Positions 9,701 through 18,316 of a DNA stretch of 64,000 bases are shown in pieces. Source of the DNA: UBA7328 sp002471345 (GTDB lineage: Bacteria; Bacteroidota; Bacteroidia; Chitinophagales; Saprospiraceae); contig CAXGOB010000001.1 in the NCBI GenBank assembly GCA_964011275.1, positions 124,001-188,000 on the forward strand. The letters are read 5' to 3'. Position 1 is the first letter of the stretch. The number at the start of each line of letters is the position of its first letter. Under the pieces are notes generated by a model. The model had not been told where the DNA came from, searched no databases, and saw only the letters and a list, made by a program, of their open reading frames with translations. The translations under genes were made by a program, and so were the position numbers.

Positions 9701-10363
9701 AGTACGTCCACTTGCATCTGTAATCGTGCCAGACACCATTACTGGGAGGTCAGTTTTACGTTCTAATTGCAATTTATCCACAGCAAATAATGCCGCTTTA
9801 CAATTCAGAGTGTCAAATACAGTCTCGATAAGAAAAATATCAATTCCTCCATCCAACAATCCTTTTGCCTGTTCATAATACGCAGCGACCAATTCATCAA
9901 AAGAAATTGATCTAAATCCTGGGTTGTTGACATCTGGGGACAAGGACGCGGCCTTGTTAGTAGGTCCAAATGCCCCAGCGACAAATCGAGGTTTATTCGG
10001 ATCTTTTAAAGTATACTCATCAGATGCTTGCCGGGCGACTTTAGCCGATTCTAGATTGATCTCATATGCGAGATCTTGCATATTATAGTCCTCTTGAGCT
10101 ATGAAAGTTGCGCTAAAGGTATTTGTTTCTATTATATCTGACCCTGCTTCTAGATAGGCACAATGTATAGCCTTAATTACATCAGGTCGGGTAATACTCA
10201 GAACGTCATTATTCCCCTTTATTTCTCTATCAAAACTCTTAAAGCGATCACCTCTGAAATCCTCTTCTGTCAGTTTATATCGCTGAATCATTGTACCCAT
10301 AGCACCGTCCATGACCATGATGCGACTCTCTAGAATACTTTCTAATTGATTTTTAATATTCAC
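6695..10363 (-). CDS. metH: Cobalamin-dependent methionine synthase
   Basis: Cytosolic enzyme moving the methyl group of 5-methyltetrahydrofolate to homocysteine via cobalamin. The 1222-residue protein is full length (E. coli MetH 1227). Domains in order: homocysteine/zinc domain with the GGCCGTTPEH zinc cysteines near residue 310, pterin-binding domain (FINIGERTNVTGS, about 355 onward), B12 domain with GDVHDIGKN where His758 is the lower cobalt ligand, and the AdoMet reactivation domain with RPAPGYPACPDH and HPEAKYFGLG. The start is GTG at 10363, directly after the TAA of the wzi-like gene, and the stop overlaps the next gene by 8 bp. No cobalamin or SAM riboswitch precedes it, so it seems to rely on the upstream promoter. 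Confidence 0.96.
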   Translation of the reverse strand: MNIKNQLESILESRIMVMDGAMGTMIQRYKLTEEDFRGDRFKSFDREIKGNNDVLSITRPDVIKAIHCAYLEAGSDIIETNTFSATFIAQEDYNMQDLAYEINLESAKVARQASDEYTLKDPNKPRFVAGAFGPTNKAASLSPDVNNPGFRSISFDELVAAYYEQAKGLLDGGIDIFLIETVFDTLNCKAALFAVDKLQLERKTDLPVMVSGTITDASGRTLSGQTVEAFWISISHMPLLSVGLNCALGAAELEPYLKSLSRISDCFVSAYPNAGLPNEFGEYDQTPDEMAAFIKSFAESGYANILGGCCGTTPEHIAAMVKGVEGVIPRLKLSPSQLSSYSGLEPLVVREHMNFINIGERTNVTGSRKFARLIKEKKYEEALSVAQQQVEGGAQVIDVNMDEGLLDSEEEMVKFLNLIMSEPDIAKLPIMIDSSKFSVIESGLKCLQGKSIVNSISMKEGVAEFKRQATIVKKYGASAVVMAFDEEGQADTTERKVEICKRAYNLLVNEIGFAAEDIIFDPNIFAVATGIEEHNEYAINFIEATRQIKALCPGAKISGGVSNISFSFRGNNTVREAMHSAFLYHAVKAGMDMGIVNAGMMEVYEDIPKDLLERIEDVLFNRRPDATDRLVTFAENVRNKGKEVKKDLEWRNADVEERLKYSLRKGITEFIDEDTEEARLKYPEPIRVIEGPLMDGMNIVGDLFGEGKMFLPQVVKSARVMKKSVAHLTPYIEEEKLRNKDTSTKGKILLATVKGDVHDIGKNIVGVVLGCNNYDIIDLGVMVPANKILDAAIAEKADIIGLSGLITPSLDEMVNVAQEMEKRGMKTPLLIGGATTSKTHTAVKIEPEYSGVCAHVLDASRSVSVVSQLLSDDENAKSDFILDIKADYDRVRKSRKNAKSFKELLPIEKAIANKTKIDWDDFQPTVPKQLGVIPLEISIEDVVAFIDWTPFFSSWQLKGKYPKIFENDIIGEEAKKLFDDAQEMLSQIKMEKWLKTKAVIGLFEANSDGEDVIIRLDEKELGRIHNLREQKKKAPGRPNISLTDFISPKGSKKDYIGAFAVTSGIGIEGHIEKFKKAHDDYNEIMLKAIADRLVEASTEYLHHKVRIDYWGYAKDETLDNEELISEKYEGIRPAPGYPACPDHTQKEVIFTLLDAKKHTEIFLTESLAMYPASSVSGWYYAHPEAKYFGLGKINMDQVEAYAKRKGVDVENATKWLAPNING

Positions 10364-12049
10364 TTAGTAATCTAATTTTTGTTGACTCATATTAGCCCTA
10401 AAAGAAATGCCAAAATACATGCTTTTCACATCAAAGTCCTCAGATTTCGATTGTTCATTCCTATAAAGAAATTGGAGATCTGTATAATAGCTATGAGTTA
10501 TATGATAACTTAAAACGGAACTGAATTGAAAAATGTTCGAAGAATCACCTTGTCCAGTTTTATTTGAATAGTCATTTTCTCTCGTATCTGTTGACAATAA
10601 AATGTCCTGACCAATATTTGTTGTGTTGCTTCTGCCCACTTCTGTTCGTAAAAACTTCCCTTTTATTGACCATTTCTGAGATATTCTATATTTCCACAGA
10701 AAAAGAACCTCCCTAAAATTGGCTCCAAGAGGGTGGGCTAATTCTTGATTATAGTGGCTGTATGATGCAATTGAATAATCCAATCCATTGGTAGCTCTAT
10801 GCGCATAAGTAAATGGCCTGACCGTATTAAATTCAGCTTGAACATCTAAATGATCGATACCAAATAAACCAAAATGCTTTGCTCCAAATTGATAACCCAC
10901 TTTGTTACCCCACCAGCCACTTCCACTAAAAAATTCACCAACACGCATTTCATCGATGAGAAACTGACAATAGGCTTTGGTCTTATCGCTTACCTTATAA
11001 TTAATGTCTAATCCCAACATTACATTATCTGGACTATCCAGTTTTTGCTCGACCACTCTATAAAGAATTAAAGGGTTGAGATACTGAAATTCAAAATTAT
11101 TTTCTCTTCCAAAGACAACGGATTCATAAAGAGAGATTTCTAATTTTTTGGATATGGCAACTGACAAATAGTGAGTGGCCATGTATTTTTTAGGGGCTAA
11201 AAGGTCACCCACTTGGTCTATCGTACTTCCTATTGGTGCTAATTCTGCAAAGATGTTTTTGTAATTGAATATTCCTATTGATGTGTTGAGTTCTAAAAAA
11301 AAGAAGTTGTCAGAATAATCCGACAATAAAAGGGAATTGTAACCATTTCCTAAAAAGAAGCTTCCATGGCCAATTCTCGCAGTGAAATATTCACTTGGTC
11401 TATAAGTTAACACACCTTCTGCATTTAGAAAATCCCACCCATTTATAGCATCAAAAACTCCACTTTCATATCTTTTATAGAAGCCTTGCCCAGGAATTGC
11501 ATTACGATTTGCTATTCTCCTTTCTATATGTTTAAAGTATCGAGCTTGATTTTCCAAAATTGAAGTCCTGAAAAATACTTTTTTGATTAAATTGCCTGAT
11601 ATGGAGAATCCCCTACTATTTCTAAATATAGTTTCCTTGTTATTTCTATCCCTACCAATTCCGAAATAAATTAATGGGTCAACTCTAACAGAAACATCAT
11701 TATTCCTGAAAGAAAATATCCTTCCCCTCTTAAAAAAAGAAGACTGTTTGTTTTCTGAAAAAAAGACATCGGTAAAAGAAGGGTATTTTGTTTTTAAGAG
11801 ACCAATGTCCCATTTGTCCTTTCTTGTCAGATGACTATTCTCTAACAGCTCCATTATTCTAAGGAAAGAAAATCCACTTTGTTGGGTAATTTTTAAGGCG
11901 TTTTGAGTGGTATCATACTTAAGTGATATTCTCTCAAAGGCGTCCAGAAATTCTTGCTTTTTTCCAAAACCATATTGAGCTTGAGAGATTAAATATGATG
12001 TTGAAAAAAGGAAGACAGAGAGAATCAATATTATAGACCGAGTGATCAT
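10364..12049 (-). CDS. Wzi/RemB-like capsule assembly outer-membrane protein
   Basis: A 561-residue exported protein with a signal peptide (residues 1-22, ending near SQAQ) and a long beta-rich body of aromatic-flanked strands, for example FTARIGHGSFFLGNGYNSLLLSD and YQFGAKHFGLFGIDHLDVQAEFN. These are the patterns of the Bacteroidota family annotated as capsule assembly Wzi, which also includes the gliding protein RemB. Wzi in Proteobacteria anchors capsule at the surface; in gliding Bacteroidota a motility role is also possible. It is the first gene of the cluster leading into metH and the wzz-like gene, with no intergenic base before metH. Family-level assignment is good; the precise role is inferred. 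Confidence 0.65.
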   Translation of the reverse strand: MITRSIILILSVFLFSTSYLISQAQYGFGKKQEFLDAFERISLKYDTTQNALKITQQSGFSFLRIMELLENSHLTRKDKWDIGLLKTKYPSFTDVFFSENKQSSFFKRGRIFSFRNNDVSVRVDPLIYFGIGRDRNNKETIFRNSRGFSISGNLIKKVFFRTSILENQARYFKHIERRIANRNAIPGQGFYKRYESGVFDAINGWDFLNAEGVLTYRPSEYFTARIGHGSFFLGNGYNSLLLSDYSDNFFFLELNTSIGIFNYKNIFAELAPIGSTIDQVGDLLAPKKYMATHYLSVAISKKLEISLYESVVFGRENNFEFQYLNPLILYRVVEQKLDSPDNVMLGLDINYKVSDKTKAYCQFLIDEMRVGEFFSGSGWWGNKVGYQFGAKHFGLFGIDHLDVQAEFNTVRPFTYAHRATNGLDYSIASYSHYNQELAHPLGANFREVLFLWKYRISQKWSIKGKFLRTEVGRSNTTNIGQDILLSTDTRENDYSNKTGQGDSSNIFQFSSVLSYHITHSYYTDLQFLYRNEQSKSEDFDVKSMYFGISFRANMSQQKLDY

Positions 12050-12106
12050 TTTACAAAATTGATCAAAAAGTCATTAAAAATAGGTTTGGTATTAGATTAA
12101 ATGAGA

Positions 12107-12139
12107 AATGCCTCTCCTGATAAAATCAAAAGAGGCATT
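12107..12139 (-). terminator. Terminator after the T9SS cargo gene
   Basis: AATGCCTCT (12107-12115) pairs perfectly with AGAGGCATT (12131-12139) across a 15-base loop. It lies just beyond the stop of the leftward gene 12157-12936 and before the wzi-like gene. The run after the stem on the minus strand (TCTCATTTAATC) is only moderately T-rich. Confidence 0.55.
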
Positions 12140-12156
12140 ATCTTACTATAATTCAA

Positions 12157-12936
12157 TTAACGAATAACGTTTACTTTTCTTTTAATAGTTCTTCCATCTT
12201 TTGTCAATGAAACTACATAGTACCCAGGTGTAAGTCCTTTAGTATCTAGCTCTTTAGTCTGGTCACTAATCTGAAAACTTGAGACTACCTTACCATTCAG
12301 ATCTACAAATAGTCCTTCTCCTCCTATTAAATTTTCTGGTATCTCTAAAGTAACCTTGTTATTTGCACTAGTTGGATTTGGAAATACTTTAAACTCATCT
12401 ATTACAATAGTTTTGTCATCTAAAAGGTCTGTAAAGTTTTTACCTCCTTTAGACTGTGCTTTGTTTATAATTTCACCCACCATTTCTAATGGAATTTCAC
12501 CTGTAAGGGAAAATGCAATAAAGTTTCCTTCATCTCCTTCTGTCCCCAAACCTATCACTTCATAAACAATTCCATCTTCTTCATCAATTTGGATCGAAAA
12601 GCGGTTTTCATTGTCTTTTACATTGACTAATTCGTCGAAAGCATTATCTAAATTGTTAAGTCCTTTTGTGTATTCAGAAATAGGGTCATCAATATCAGGC
12701 ATGGCTAAAAGCTGAAAAGACTTTATGGTTTTCAACGCCTCTCTTATTTCTTCGGCGTTTTCACCTTCAGCCTCGCTTAATATCTCAGCTGCCATTTGAA
12801 ATGTGACTCCATGCACCTGTACTACTGTGGAGTTCTCAGCATCCAAAAAATTTTGATAATTGTCTGAAACAAAATTTTGACTTAAAGCAGAAAAACTGAA
12901 TAATGTAAATAGAACGAGTTCAAGTACTTTTTTCAT
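12157..12936 (-). CDS. Secreted protein with T9SS type A sorting domain
   Basis: A 259-residue exported protein: signal peptide at residues 1-19 (ending FSALSQ), an acidic helical/mixed middle of unknown fold (about 25-180) and a C-terminal T9SS sorting domain of about 75 residues that opens FKVFPNPTSANNKVTLEIPE and closes YVVSLTKDGRTIKRKVNVIR. The sorting domain sends proteins through the type IX secretion pore to the cell surface. The middle shows repeated leucine/glutamate stretches and no enzyme motif. It is monocistronic: its own terminator follows, and 178 bp separate it from lpxK upstream. Secretion route is well supported; function unknown. Confidence 0.85.
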   Translation of the reverse strand: MKKVLELVLFTLFSFSALSQNFVSDNYQNFLDAENSTVVQVHGVTFQMAAEILSEAEGENAEEIREALKTIKSFQLLAMPDIDDPISEYTKGLNNLDNAFDELVNVKDNENRFSIQIDEEDGIVYEVIGLGTEGDEGNFIAFSLTGEIPLEMVGEIINKAQSKGGKNFTDLLDDKTIVIDEFKVFPNPTSANNKVTLEIPENLIGGEGLFVDLNGKVVSSFQISDQTKELDTKGLTPGYYVVSLTKDGRTIKRKVNVIR

Positions 12937-12964
12937 GATGACGTTTTAATTTTTAATTTTTAAA

Positions 12965-12983
12965 TCAATTCTATAAGAATTGA
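12965..12983. repeat. Inverted repeat in the leader of the T9SS cargo gene
   Basis: TCAATTC-TATAA-GAATTGA is a perfect 7-bp inverted repeat with a 5-base centre, about 30 bp upstream of the ATG at 12936. It may be an operator or an mRNA leader hairpin. Confidence 0.4.
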
Positions 12984-13114
12984 ATTCTCGAAAATTTTAA
13001 CCTAAAAGCGGTTGTGACGTTTTGTGAATGATTGACGAGAAGAAAATAAGTTTTGTTACAGAATCTTAAGTTTTTTTTAAATCAGATGTTAAAATTCTGT
13101 TTTCATTTTTCTGA

Positions 13115-14176
13115 TCAGCTGATAAAATTGAGTAAAAAGCTTTTAATTCTTGATTCCAACTCATTATGTTTATTAAACAGAATATGCACTCCTATTCTTT
13201 GGATAAAGACTTCAATTTCTGCTTCCTTAAATAAATCAATATGATTGATCAATTTGACTATGTCCTTTTCAGTGGTGATCAAGGCTTTCTTTTGATAAGG
13301 TATCCGTGTAAATGAGGATATGATATTTAAAACATCAGACTTTTCATAAGCGTGATGATCCGGAAAGTCGTATGAATAAACTCGGTCAGCTCTTCCTCTA
13401 AAGTGGTCTTTCAAATATTCGGGTTCTGCAATGCCACTAATGATTTGCACTGCTGTCTCATTATCAATATGGAGTTGCCTCTTATATTCATAAATAGAAT
13501 AACATGGCCCATAATCAATGTGAGAAAAAAAGATGTTTTCAGGATTAATCTCTTCTATTCTTTTTTTGAATATGTTAGCTTCTTCTTGAGTAAGATCAGT
13601 TGGGCATTTTGAAACTATCAGATAATCAGCTCTTTGAATAGCAGATCGCCATTCTCTCAATTTACCCATAGGCATGAGATAGTCATGGTAATATGGATTA
13701 TGGTATTCTGTAAGAACAATACTAAGACTTGGATCAATAGAACGATGCTGAAATGCATCATCAAGAAGGACCACTTGAGTTTGTGGGCTATCCATAATCA
13801 GAGAAGAAACGCCTATTGTTCGTGACTCACAAACTGCCACAGCTATAGAGGGAAATTTTCTTTTGATCTGTAAGGCCTCATCTCCAACTGTGTAAGTTTT
13901 ATCAGAAGTAGAAACCAGATGATATCCATTTGTTTTTCTGCTGAAACCTCTGCTTAGTACTCCAACATTCAGAAAAGGTGCTAACATTTGTATCAGCCAT
14001 TCAACTGTTGGCGTTTTGCCTGTTCCACCCACTTTGATATTGCCAACTGAGATAACTGGAAGATCAAAAGAAGTTGACCTCAACATTCCACTGTCGTATA
14101 GCGCATTGCGTAGACTTACTGTTAATCCGTAAATCATAGCGAATGGAGCCATCAATATCTTACCGATCCAATGCAT
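13115..14176 (-). CDS. lpxK: Tetraacyldisaccharide 4'-kinase LpxK
   Basis: Membrane-associated kinase that phosphorylates the 4' position of the lipid A disaccharide. The 353-residue protein has an N-terminal hydrophobic helix (MHWIGKILMAPFAMIYGLTVS), then the P-loop segment VISVGNIKVGGTGKTPTVEWL, the ARGF-like LSRGFSRKTNGY and VVLLDDAFQHRSID, all LpxK signatures. It is the last gene of the six-gene dnaN operon, starting 2 bp after the DUF2851 stop. Together with lpxH elsewhere in the window it shows that the organism makes lipid A. Confidence 0.94.
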   Translation of the reverse strand: MHWIGKILMAPFAMIYGLTVSLRNALYDSGMLRSTSFDLPVISVGNIKVGGTGKTPTVEWLIQMLAPFLNVGVLSRGFSRKTNGYHLVSTSDKTYTVGDEALQIKRKFPSIAVAVCESRTIGVSSLIMDSPQTQVVLLDDAFQHRSIDPSLSIVLTEYHNPYYHDYLMPMGKLREWRSAIQRADYLIVSKCPTDLTQEEANIFKKRIEEINPENIFFSHIDYGPCYSIYEYKRQLHIDNETAVQIISGIAEPEYLKDHFRGRADRVYSYDFPDHHAYEKSDVLNIISSFTRIPYQKKALITTEKDIVKLINHIDLFKEAEIEVFIQRIGVHILFNKHNELESRIKSFLLNFIS

Positions 14177-14178
14177 AA

Positions 14179-15450
14179 TTAGCCATTTGGTTTAAGAATA
14201 TTATGCCCAATTGGACAAGAGAGACATTTTTTCTTCTTACAATGATGCTTTTTTAGTTCTAGCAAAGCTTGGGTGTCATAAGCAGAATTTGACCTAATAT
14301 TCAGACTTTTCCATCTGGATATTATATTATTCTTCTCAGCAGGTATTTGTTCAAGAAGGTCTAAAGCTTTTTTGGACCAATTGTCATCTCCAGTCTTCTT
14401 GCTCATGAAATAGAGCATGGGAACAATGGCATTGATTATAATCACCCTCATTTTCGATTTGCCGAGAGTCTTGATTTTAGTATTTGAAATTTTGTCAAAA
14501 GTGTAATGATTATCCCAATAAGGCGAAGCTTTTACTTTCAATAATTTTCCTATTCCTTGAATATCAGCCTCTAGTAACTGAGAAAAGATTCTCGGCTTAG
14601 ACATCAAATTAATGAACTGTGAAAGTGCAACTTCAGGAAAATTATGAGGCCTGACAGCTTTGTGTTTTAATGGAATATCAATTTTTTGAATATCATACTT
14701 CTTTCGATAAAATTGATAATCATTTTTAATCCTTTGAGAATATTCATCTTCTAAATCTGAAGTAAGAAGTCCTGCAGTACCCATATATATCGCCTCTAGT
14801 GACTCCAAGTTGTTACTATTCTTTTTCAGAATAGAATATGGAATATTCATTGCGATTTGTAAAAAAGCATCTGCATTGTGAACCAAACCAAAAGACCTAC
14901 AAATTAGTCTGTAAGCTGTCTCTTCCCAATTATTATTGGTGAGGTTATTTGAAATATTCACACCTTTCCATCTTTTTTCTAATCGATCTGATAATGCACG
15001 TTCTTTAGCTAAGGTTTGAGAAAGTTCAGAAGACTGATCTATTAAAGATTCACAAGGAATCCATAAAGCAGAATCAAATTTTTGATATAATTGAATTATT
15101 CCTGTATTCATTCTACCTTTTAGAACGAGGCATGGAATTTTTGTGCCGTTCTTTCTTTTGATCTCTTTGTCCTCCTTATATACTACATGAAGAATGGTAT
15201 TTTGATAATTAGAATCGGAAGAGTGCCCATGGATGTTCCAATCCGAACTTTTTACATGCATCTCAATTGAACCTATCCATTTTGTGCCGCTTAGTTCGAT
15301 TTGTGCCTCTAAGAAATCTGGACCATCAGAATGGTTGTAGTTTCCAAAGGAGATAATATTTAAAGCTTCACCATCTGTAGTACAAAGATTTTTGAGGTTA
15401 AAACTTTTAATTCTCCATATGTAATGTAGCAAATCTTCTTTAATGGGCAT
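14179..15450 (-). CDS. DUF2851 family protein
   Basis: A cytosolic protein of about 423 residues, conserved in Bacteroidota and of unknown function. The start MPIKEDLLHYIWRIKSFNLKNL at 15450 is preferred over an in-frame ATG at 15501, which would lie further inside folA; the preferred ATG still overlaps the folA stop by 11 bp, indicating coupled translation. Features include GPDFLEAQIELSGTKWIGSIEMHVKSSDWNIHGH near the N-terminus and a C-terminal CKKKKCLSCPIGHNIL with clustered cysteines, which could bind metal. The N-terminal part has the acidic and histidine residues sometimes seen in nuclease-like folds, but I claim no activity. Confidence 0.8.
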   Translation of the reverse strand: MPIKEDLLHYIWRIKSFNLKNLCTTDGEALNIISFGNYNHSDGPDFLEAQIELSGTKWIGSIEMHVKSSDWNIHGHSSDSNYQNTILHVVYKEDKEIKRKNGTKIPCLVLKGRMNTGIIQLYQKFDSALWIPCESLIDQSSELSQTLAKERALSDRLEKRWKGVNISNNLTNNNWEETAYRLICRSFGLVHNADAFLQIAMNIPYSILKKNSNNLESLEAIYMGTAGLLTSDLEDEYSQRIKNDYQFYRKKYDIQKIDIPLKHKAVRPHNFPEVALSQFINLMSKPRIFSQLLEADIQGIGKLLKVKASPYWDNHYTFDKISNTKIKTLGKSKMRVIIINAIVPMLYFMSKKTGDDNWSKKALDLLEQIPAEKNNIISRWKSLNIRSNSAYDTQALLELKKHHCKKKKCLSCPIGHNILKPNG

Positions 15451-15943
15451 GCTCTTTACGGGTGTAGGTCCTGAATGTATAATTATACACATTTTTATCA
15501 TCCGCTGGATAGGCTTCCTCTTGTTTCAGCACCCAATCATCCATTTCTAATTCTGCAAATGATGTGTCTCCATCAATTTCTACGTCTACATCAGTCATGT
15601 ACATTTTGTCCCACAGGTTTTTGGTTAACTCATAGATTATCCCTCCTCCCAATATTAAGACCTCATTCTTTTCATGTTTTTTAGCATAAGCTAAAGCTTC
15701 TGTAATAGAGTGTTTAACAATACAGTCACTTGAAAAATAGTCTTTGTTTTGGGTTACGGTAATGATGGTACGGCCTTTAAGCGGTCCAGGAAGAGATTCA
15801 AATGACTTTCTACCCATTATTACGTGATGGCCTATAGTCTTTGATCTAAACCATTTTAAGTCTGCAGGAAGATGCCAAGGCAGAGAATTGTCTTTACCAA
15901 TGATGTTGTTTTTTGAGCGTGCTACTATAGTAGATATTATCAT
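15440..15943 (-). CDS. folA: Dihydrofolate reductase
   Basis: NADPH-dependent enzyme that regenerates tetrahydrofolate. From the chosen ATG at 15943 the protein is 167 residues, normal for the family. It shows IISTIVARSKNNIIGKDNSLPWHLPADLKWFRSKT (substrate pocket with Trp-His-Leu-Pro and Asp), HHVIMGRKSFESLP (NADPH site) and VLILGGGIIYELT (glycine-rich turn). An upstream in-frame ATG at 15994 would add a hydrophobic 17-residue extension not typical of DHFR. It sits between porZ and the DUF2851 gene and overlaps the latter. Confidence 0.94.
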   Translation of the reverse strand: MIISTIVARSKNNIIGKDNSLPWHLPADLKWFRSKTIGHHVIMGRKSFESLPGPLKGRTIITVTQNKDYFSSDCIVKHSITEALAYAKKHEKNEVLILGGGIIYELTKNLWDKMYMTDVDVEIDGDTSFAELEMDDWVLKQEEAYPADDKNVYNYTFRTYTRKEHAH

Positions 15944-15997
15944 AAGACTAAAGGTTAATGTTATTGATACAAAAGCAAATGGATAAAAGTTCAATCA

Positions 15998-18316
15998 TCA
16001 TCTGATAACCATGACCTTAGTAACATAACTGTCAGGTCTATCAAATGCTTTATCGTCAGTACTGAATATAAGATAAACACCTGTCTGAACCTTCCTGCCT
16101 GATATATCTTCACCATTCCAAACAGCTTGCCCTCCCTGTGCCCTAACTTCTGTAACAAGATTGCCATTGATGTCTGTAATTTTCACCAATGCATCTCTTA
16201 CTAAACCTTTTACGGCTATTGGTCCATCATAATTGGGGTGAACAGGGTTTGGGTAAACTAGTACTTCAGTATCAAGGTGTATCGGTTTTCCTTCAGTGCT
16301 AGGGGTCTTAAATGATTGTAATCCTCTATCTGTTCCAATCAACAATTCACCACTTTCTCTATTAAATGCTAAGTCTCTTATTCTGTTATCAAATAAAGGA
16401 CTATTGTCCACTGTGAACCTATATATTTCTTCTTCTCCGTCTGGAGATTGGACAAAAATTCCATTCCTTGTTCCAAACCACTTTTGGTTAGCTCCATCCA
16501 CTTCAATTGATAAAATATCTTGATCTGCTAGCAGGAAAGCCACTATACTATCCTGGAGAACCTTTACTCTATCGCCAGAACAACTTGCAAGATCAAAAGG
16601 ATCAGATCCACAGTCAAAAATTATAGGCCCTTCAGCCGTGCCAATCCATACAGCACCATCCAAATCTACCGCTACTGTATTTACTACATTAGTGGTCATA
16701 TTAGAGCTAGAAGAGGTGATAAATCTCCAGTTATCATCTTCACTTGCTGCCAAATCTGAACCAGGATCAAAAACATAGCATCCTCCATTATTCCCAAAAG
16801 CAGGAATCCACAGATACCCAAACTCATCTTGGACTACATCAATTAAATTTTTATTTGATCCTAAACTAAAGTTAGTCCATTGCCCATCTTCGTCTAGAAG
16901 GGCAAGTGGCCTCGGGGACCCAAAACTTGTCACCCATAAATTATTCTCAAGATCAAATTGTAATCCAGTAATTCTCTCTCTTTGCTCGTCCCCAATGGTG
17001 CCCAAAAGTGCTGAATTTGATTCATCAAAAAGTGTAAAACTATCTGCTGCTTCATCAACCTTTAACAAACCACCCCAATAGGTTCCTATATATAGCTCTT
17101 CCTTATTAGGGTGAGGTTTAATTTTCAGAAAATTCAGAAGGTCATTCTCTTTTATAAAGATTTCATTGTCCTGATTAATATTTTGCCAATCTCTATTCTC
17201 AAGAAAATAATACCCACTTCGAGTAAAGCTGTAGTCATAATTGTCTTTTACTCCACCAGATGCTACATAGACTTCGTTGTCTCTTATAGCAATATCGCTA
17301 ACCTCATGAGATAATGGGCTGTTAAAATTCAAATGTTGACAATCTGATTGAATATTTTCTGTAGTTCTAAATCCACCATATTCATCAGCATACCACACTC
17401 TTCCAAATTGATCTTGGATTACATCTTGAATCACATCATTGCATCCATTGCCACTTTTTAAGAAGGTTTGCCCATCATAAAAAAAAACATCACCTCTCCT
17501 ATCGTTTCCTATAACTCCCAGCATCAAAAAATCTCCATCAGACGAGAGGAAACCCAATGAAATATTGTCACTCGATGAGGTCCAAATTTCAGTTAATCTT
17601 CCATTGTCCCATCTGTATAATTTGTCATCCGCAACAAAATATAGTTGATCTTCATATACTGATATTCCTGATGAGCTGTATAAAATAGGCAATCCAAAAC
17701 TTTCATCAATATGATGCCATAATGAAAAATCAATAAGGTTTTCTGAACCATCTGAAGGCGCAAAAAAAACACCTTCATCAGTAGAAATAAAAATTTGATC
17801 TTCAAAAATCACAGACTCTTGAACTGGTATATCAGTAAATGTTGTAGAACCAAATAACAGATCATTACTACTAATTGTTACTAGTCCAAAACCTGTTGAC
17901 AGATAGATCATATCACCAGAAATATTAATGTTGTTGACACTTTTAGTTCCTATCAAATCCGTGTTCAATTTGATGTTAGGCAAATTGATAACCTCTTGGT
18001 CTTTTAGAAAATCTATATTTCCATTTGTATAGGCTATTATCAATTGGTCATTAGTATCATCAAACTCAATTTCCTTGACTCCAATATCTGAGAGACCGTC
18101 TACTTTTGAAATCCGTTTTGATGAAAAATCTTCTTTGTCTATCTGTACTATGCTCCATTCGGTGCCATAATAGACTTTAGATTCACTTTGGGCAACGGTG
18201 ATCCCGGATTGATAAGGTAGGTATGAAGTCCAATCACCAATTTTCTGAGCTTTCAAGTGCAAAATATTAAAAGCTGTCAGAAAGAAAATGAAGAAATATC
18301 GTTGTTGAAGATTCAA
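15998..18316 (-). CDS. porZ: PorZ-type T9SS attachment-complex protein
   Basis: Large exported protein (772 residues) resembling PorZ, a surface member of the PorU-PorV-PorQ-PorZ complex that links type IX cargo to anionic lipopolysaccharide. A signal peptide (1-23) is followed by IGDWTSYLPYQSGITVAQSESKVYYGTEWSIVQIDK and KVDGLSDIGVKEIEF, the usual PorZ opening, then repeated beta-propeller blades such as GRVWYADEYGG, NNLWVTSFG and GAVWIGTAEG up to about residue 680. A C-terminal sorting domain starts VLVYPNPVHPNYDGPI and includes the WNGEDISGRKVQTGVYL motif. Its ATG overlaps the nadD stop by 4 bp. Family call is good from the N-terminus; exact complex membership is inferred. Confidence 0.8.
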   Translation of the reverse strand: MNLQQRYFFIFFLTAFNILHLKAQKIGDWTSYLPYQSGITVAQSESKVYYGTEWSIVQIDKEDFSSKRISKVDGLSDIGVKEIEFDDTNDQLIIAYTNGNIDFLKDQEVINLPNIKLNTDLIGTKSVNNINISGDMIYLSTGFGLVTISSNDLLFGSTTFTDIPVQESVIFEDQIFISTDEGVFFAPSDGSENLIDFSLWHHIDESFGLPILYSSSGISVYEDQLYFVADDKLYRWDNGRLTEIWTSSSDNISLGFLSSDGDFLMLGVIGNDRRGDVFFYDGQTFLKSGNGCNDVIQDVIQDQFGRVWYADEYGGFRTTENIQSDCQHLNFNSPLSHEVSDIAIRDNEVYVASGGVKDNYDYSFTRSGYYFLENRDWQNINQDNEIFIKENDLLNFLKIKPHPNKEELYIGTYWGGLLKVDEAADSFTLFDESNSALLGTIGDEQRERITGLQFDLENNLWVTSFGSPRPLALLDEDGQWTNFSLGSNKNLIDVVQDEFGYLWIPAFGNNGGCYVFDPGSDLAASEDDNWRFITSSSSNMTTNVVNTVAVDLDGAVWIGTAEGPIIFDCGSDPFDLASCSGDRVKVLQDSIVAFLLADQDILSIEVDGANQKWFGTRNGIFVQSPDGEEEIYRFTVDNSPLFDNRIRDLAFNRESGELLIGTDRGLQSFKTPSTEGKPIHLDTEVLVYPNPVHPNYDGPIAVKGLVRDALVKITDINGNLVTEVRAQGGQAVWNGEDISGRKVQTGVYLIFSTDDKAFDRPDSYVTKVMVIR

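Noticed and set aside
10361..10420. Cobalamin or SAM riboswitch upstream of metH
   Set aside because: metH starts directly after the stop of the preceding gene, so there is no leader to hold a riboswitch.
12937..12965. Repeated TTTTTAA units upstream of the T9SS cargo gene
   Set aside because: Short low-complexity A/T repetition, without the length or regularity of a functional repeat.
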